Source: a virus. Taken from it: a stretch of DNA of 40,084 nucleotides. The position numbers and the translations under genes were made by a program. Under the pieces are notes generated by a model. That model saw nothing but the letters and a program-made list of their open reading frames with translations, did no database searches and was not told the origin of the DNA. Of the stretch, positions 38,714 to 40,084 are shown piece after piece (the stretch's first letter is position 1; every line of letters starts with the position of its first letter). The stretch lies in the IMG/VR virus record IMGVR_UViG_3300044816_000056, positions 1-40,084 of that record, one strand, 5' to 3'.

Positions 38714-38910
38714 GACAACCTCGGGCGGTTGACCGTGAGGCTGGAGATCCGGCCGCGGATCCAGGAGTCGAGATCGCGGCGTTCGATGACCTCGGCCTTG
38801 AGCTGGGTTTCACTGCGCAGGTCACCGGCGTCCACGGCGGCCCGGATGGTCTCGGGGCTGACCCGTGCGACCTCCGCGGCTTCGCCGATGGTCAGCCGGT
38901 AACGGTTCAT
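38710..38910 (-). CDS. Excisionase / MerR-like helix-turn-helix protein
   Basis: A 66-residue protein from ATG 38910. RLTIGEAAEVARVSPETIRAAVDAGDLRSET, then ERRDLDSWIRG, is the winged-helix pattern of Xis/AlpA/MerR-type proteins (helix-turn-helix, wing, DLDxW motif). The second gene of the early operon, immediately after the Cro-like regulator. It is paralogous to the protein at 39678-39905. It may direct excision or early gene control. Confidence 0.8.
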   Translation of the reverse strand: MNRYRLTIGEAAEVARVSPETIRAAVDAGDLRSETQLKAEVIERRDLDSWIRGRISSLTVNRPRLS

Positions 38911-39152
38911 GCGACAGCGCGCTTGCGCTCGAGGCCGACGACCGGGCAGTTGTAGACGGACGCCATCTTGAGGAGGAGCGCCGGCCGGGCATTGCGGGTG
39001 CCGCGCTCGATCTCGCTCAGGTAGGACGGTGAGTGTCCGAGGAGTTCCGCGGCCTGCGCCTGGCTCAGCCCTGCCTTCTTGCGGGCGTAGACCACCATCT
39101 CCGGTTCGTGGTCCAGGGCACTCATTCGGTGCCCGCGGGGTGTGGTTGGCAT
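38907..39152 (-). CDS. XRE-family regulator (Cro/repressor-like), leaderless
   Basis: An 81-residue protein. The helix-turn-helix is VVYARKKAGLSQAQAAELLGHSPSYLSEIERGTRNARPALLLKMASVYN (about residues 20-68). I place the start at ATG 39152 because a promoter 7 bases upstream would begin the transcript at that A; ATG 39125 lacks a convincing ribosome site. First gene of the minus-strand early operon and divergent from the other regulator, hence Cro-like, although it could equally be the immunity repressor. Confidence 0.8.
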   Translation of the reverse strand: MPTTPRGHRMSALDHEPEMVVYARKKAGLSQAQAAELLGHSPSYLSEIERGTRNARPALLLKMASVYNCPVVGLERKRAVA

Positions 39153-39320
39153 GGTGCGAACTGTAGTGCGAACTTTTGCGCACGTCAACTAGTGCGCACT
39201 AGTTCTCGCAAAAGTTCCCGGATTACCGGACCTACAAGATAGTTACACCGTTGTCATTGCGAACTATCGCGAGTATGTGCGCAGTTGACTTCGCACAAGT
39301 TCGCACGTCACCCTGTGGGC
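39153..39320. promoter_or_regulatory. Operator array between divergent regulators
   Basis: Half-sites related to GTGCGAACT / AGTTCGCAC lie at 39154-39162, 39166-39174, 39257-39265 (TTGCGAACT), 39277-39285 (GTGCGCAGT), 39288-39296 (ACTTCGCAC) and 39298-39306. A perfect 16-bp palindrome ACTAGTGCGCACTAGT is at 39188-39203. A plus-strand promoter candidate is TTGTCA (39251-39256), 17 bases, TATGTG (39274-39279). This is the layout of a lambda-like bistable switch. Confidence 0.75.
39160..39188 (-). promoter_or_regulatory. Early promoter driving a leaderless transcript
   Basis: The minus strand has TTGACG (39188-39183), a 17-base spacer, TACAGT (39165-39160), then seven bases and ATG 39152. The expected start point falls on the A of the ATG. 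Two GTGCGAACT half-sites (39154-39162 and 39166-39174) overlap the -10 box and the spacer, so a regulator bound there should block it. Confidence 0.72.
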
Positions 39321-39749
39321 ATGAACAACGAGCACCAGCGCCCCGAGGGCGTACTGATCGCGGCGGCCGCAAAGGCCAAGGGCTTGAGCGCCCGGCAGGC
39401 CGCCAAGGAAGCGGGCATGAGTGACGCCCGCTGGCGCCAGATAGTGAACGGGTACGCCTCAGCCGGCGCGGGGCAAGTGGTGGTCGTCGAGGCACCGGAG
39501 GAGACGCTGGCGCGAATGGCGCGCGTCGTTGATGTCACTCCGGAGCAGCTACGGGAAGTGGGCCGGCCTGATGCGGCGGATGCGCTGCTGGTGCTGGGTG
39601 GCATGTACGCGGAAAGCGATTGGCAGAACGTGGGGACTGCGCTTGAGCGTCTTCAGTCGATCAGGGAGCAGCTGGATTCAGTGATTGCTGAGCTTTCGAG
39701 CGGAGGTGTTGACGGTGGAGACACCGCCCCCAAGACGCTCGACTCGTGA
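39321..39749 (+). CDS. Helix-turn-helix regulator, probable immunity repressor
   Basis: A 142-residue protein from ATG 39321. The N-terminal helix-turn-helix is LIAAAAKAKGLSARQAAKEAGMSDARWRQIVNGY (about 12-45), then a segment MARVVDVTPEQLREVGRPDAADALL typical of XRE-type regulators, and a C-terminal helix (SDWQNVGTALERLQSIREQLDSVIAEL) suited to dimerisation. No LexA-like Ser-Lys protease domain is seen, so induction would not be by RecA-stimulated self-cleavage. It diverges from the early operon across the operator array. Confidence 0.8.
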   Translation: MNNEHQRPEGVLIAAAAKAKGLSARQAAKEAGMSDARWRQIVNGYASAGAGQVVVVEAPEETLARMARVVDVTPEQLREVGRPDAADALLVLGGMYAESDWQNVGTALERLQSIREQLDSVIAELSSGGVDGGDTAPKTLDS

Positions 39750-39905
39750 GCTTCGTGCCCACGAGTCGAGATGATCAGTTCGGATGCGTGACGCCGTCTC
39801 GCGAAGGTCCCCGGACCGGACGGCCCCGGCGATCTCGCTGATGCAGACGCGGGCTCGCCGGGCGGCCTCTACCGGGGTTAGGTAGGAATGGCGTGTGATC
39901 GACAT
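39678..39905 (-). CDS. Second excisionase-like helix-turn-helix protein
   Basis: A 75-residue protein from ATG 39905 with AGGAGAAAGG upstream. YLTPVEAARRARVCISEIAGAVRSGDLRETASRIRTDHLDSWARS aligns by eye with the protein at 38710-38910 (EAA...ARV...I..AV..GDLR...DSW). Its last 24 codons overlap the 3' end of the repressor gene on the other strand, so the two converge and could interfere by antisense transcription. Confidence 0.7.
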   Translation of the reverse strand: MSITRHSYLTPVEAARRARVCISEIAGAVRSGDLRETASRIRTDHLDSWARSSRVERLGGGVSTVNTSARKLSNH

Positions 39906-39993
39906 AAGTGGCAAGGTACCTTTCTCCTCGGACACTTTAAGTAACGACTAGCTCACAGCGCTGGCTACTGGTTGGTAGGAATCAGACGGCCAT

Positions 39994-40016
39994 TTCATGT
40001 TTGCTTGTCACATGAA
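39994..40016. promoter_or_regulatory. Inverted repeat upstream of the right-edge gene
   Basis: TTCATGT, nine bases (TTGCTTGTC), ACATGAA: a perfect 7-bp dyad about 27 bases before the start of the plus-strand gene. It does not match the 39.2-kb operator sequence, so it may be bound by another regulator. The surrounding 39906-40042 shows no gene. Confidence 0.55.
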
Positions 40017-40042
40017 TCCCACTGGCATCAAGGACCCCACCC

Positions 40043-40084
40043 ATGACCGCTCCCCCGCCCAACCCCGCTGGCTGGTATCCCGCA
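40043..40084 (+). CDS. Start of a DUF2510-like protein (partial)
   Basis: Only 14 codons lie in the window: MTAPPPNPAGWYPA. The Pro-rich start followed by PAGWYP is the opening of the DUF2510 motif (GWYxDP...WWDGxxW), common at the N-terminus of actinobacterial membrane proteins, including prophage-encoded ones. AAGGA lies upstream. The gene continues beyond the right edge. Confidence 0.55.
   Translation, partial: MTAPPPNPAGWYPA

Noticed and set aside
1-40084. tRNA genes, integrase, attachment site
   Set aside because: I looked for cloverleaf-like segments and tyrosine or serine recombinase motifs and saw none; the integrase may lie beyond the right edge.

Overview
The window is almost entirely a temperate, long-tailed (siphovirus) actinobacterial phage genome or prophage. 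The GC content is very high, third codon positions are mostly G/C, GTG starts are common, and genes are chained by ATGA, GTGA and TGATG overlaps. The capsid, portal, MuF, tape-measure and DUF5047 tail proteins, the Zn-ribbon mini-genes and the SSB-like protein are of types typical of phages of Streptomyces, Pseudonocardiales and their relatives. I saw no rRNA, tRNA or obvious host gene, and no integrase or attachment site inside the window.

Layout, read in the direction of transcription (mostly minus strand, right to left). (1) 38.5-40.1 kb is the lysogeny switch. Two divergent helix-turn-helix regulators are separated by an operator array, with a leaderless minus-strand promoter, two excisionase-like proteins, and the start of a plus-strand DUF2510-like gene at the right edge. 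(2) 29.2-38.5 kb is the early region: many small proteins, a Cas4-like nuclease, an SSB-like protein, an SNF2-type helicase, a RuvC-like resolvase and several zinc ribbons, with two plus-strand genes inserted. (3) 22.4-29.2 kb is replication. It is dominated by one 1580-residue chain that joins an AEP-type primase, an SF3 helicase, a DEDDy exonuclease and a family A DNA polymerase. (4) 21.3-22.5 kb is a plus-strand HigBA-like toxin-antitoxin cassette facing the end of the early operon. (5) 0.1-21.3 kb is the late operon: papain-like hydrolase, terminases, portal, MuF, scaffold, capsid, connectors, tail tube, frameshifted tail chaperones, tape measure, tail tip proteins, lysis genes, and a strong terminator at 44-75.

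The most striking signal is inside the fused replication gene. The flexible linker between the helicase half and the polymerase half (residues about 822-913) is encoded by DNA carrying seven exact and three near copies of the 9-mer TGTGGAGGG in both orientations. These flank a 32-bp perfectly alternating pyrimidine-purine tract followed by an A/T-rich stretch. This resembles a replication origin embedded in the replication gene, as in lambda O. A protein with several HTH segments encoded immediately upstream is a candidate origin binder. Other notable points are a nested gene inside an LAxTG-like membrane protein gene, a three-copy 15-bp inverted-repeat element around the late genes, and nine or so zinc-binding small proteins, one with a classical C2H2 finger.
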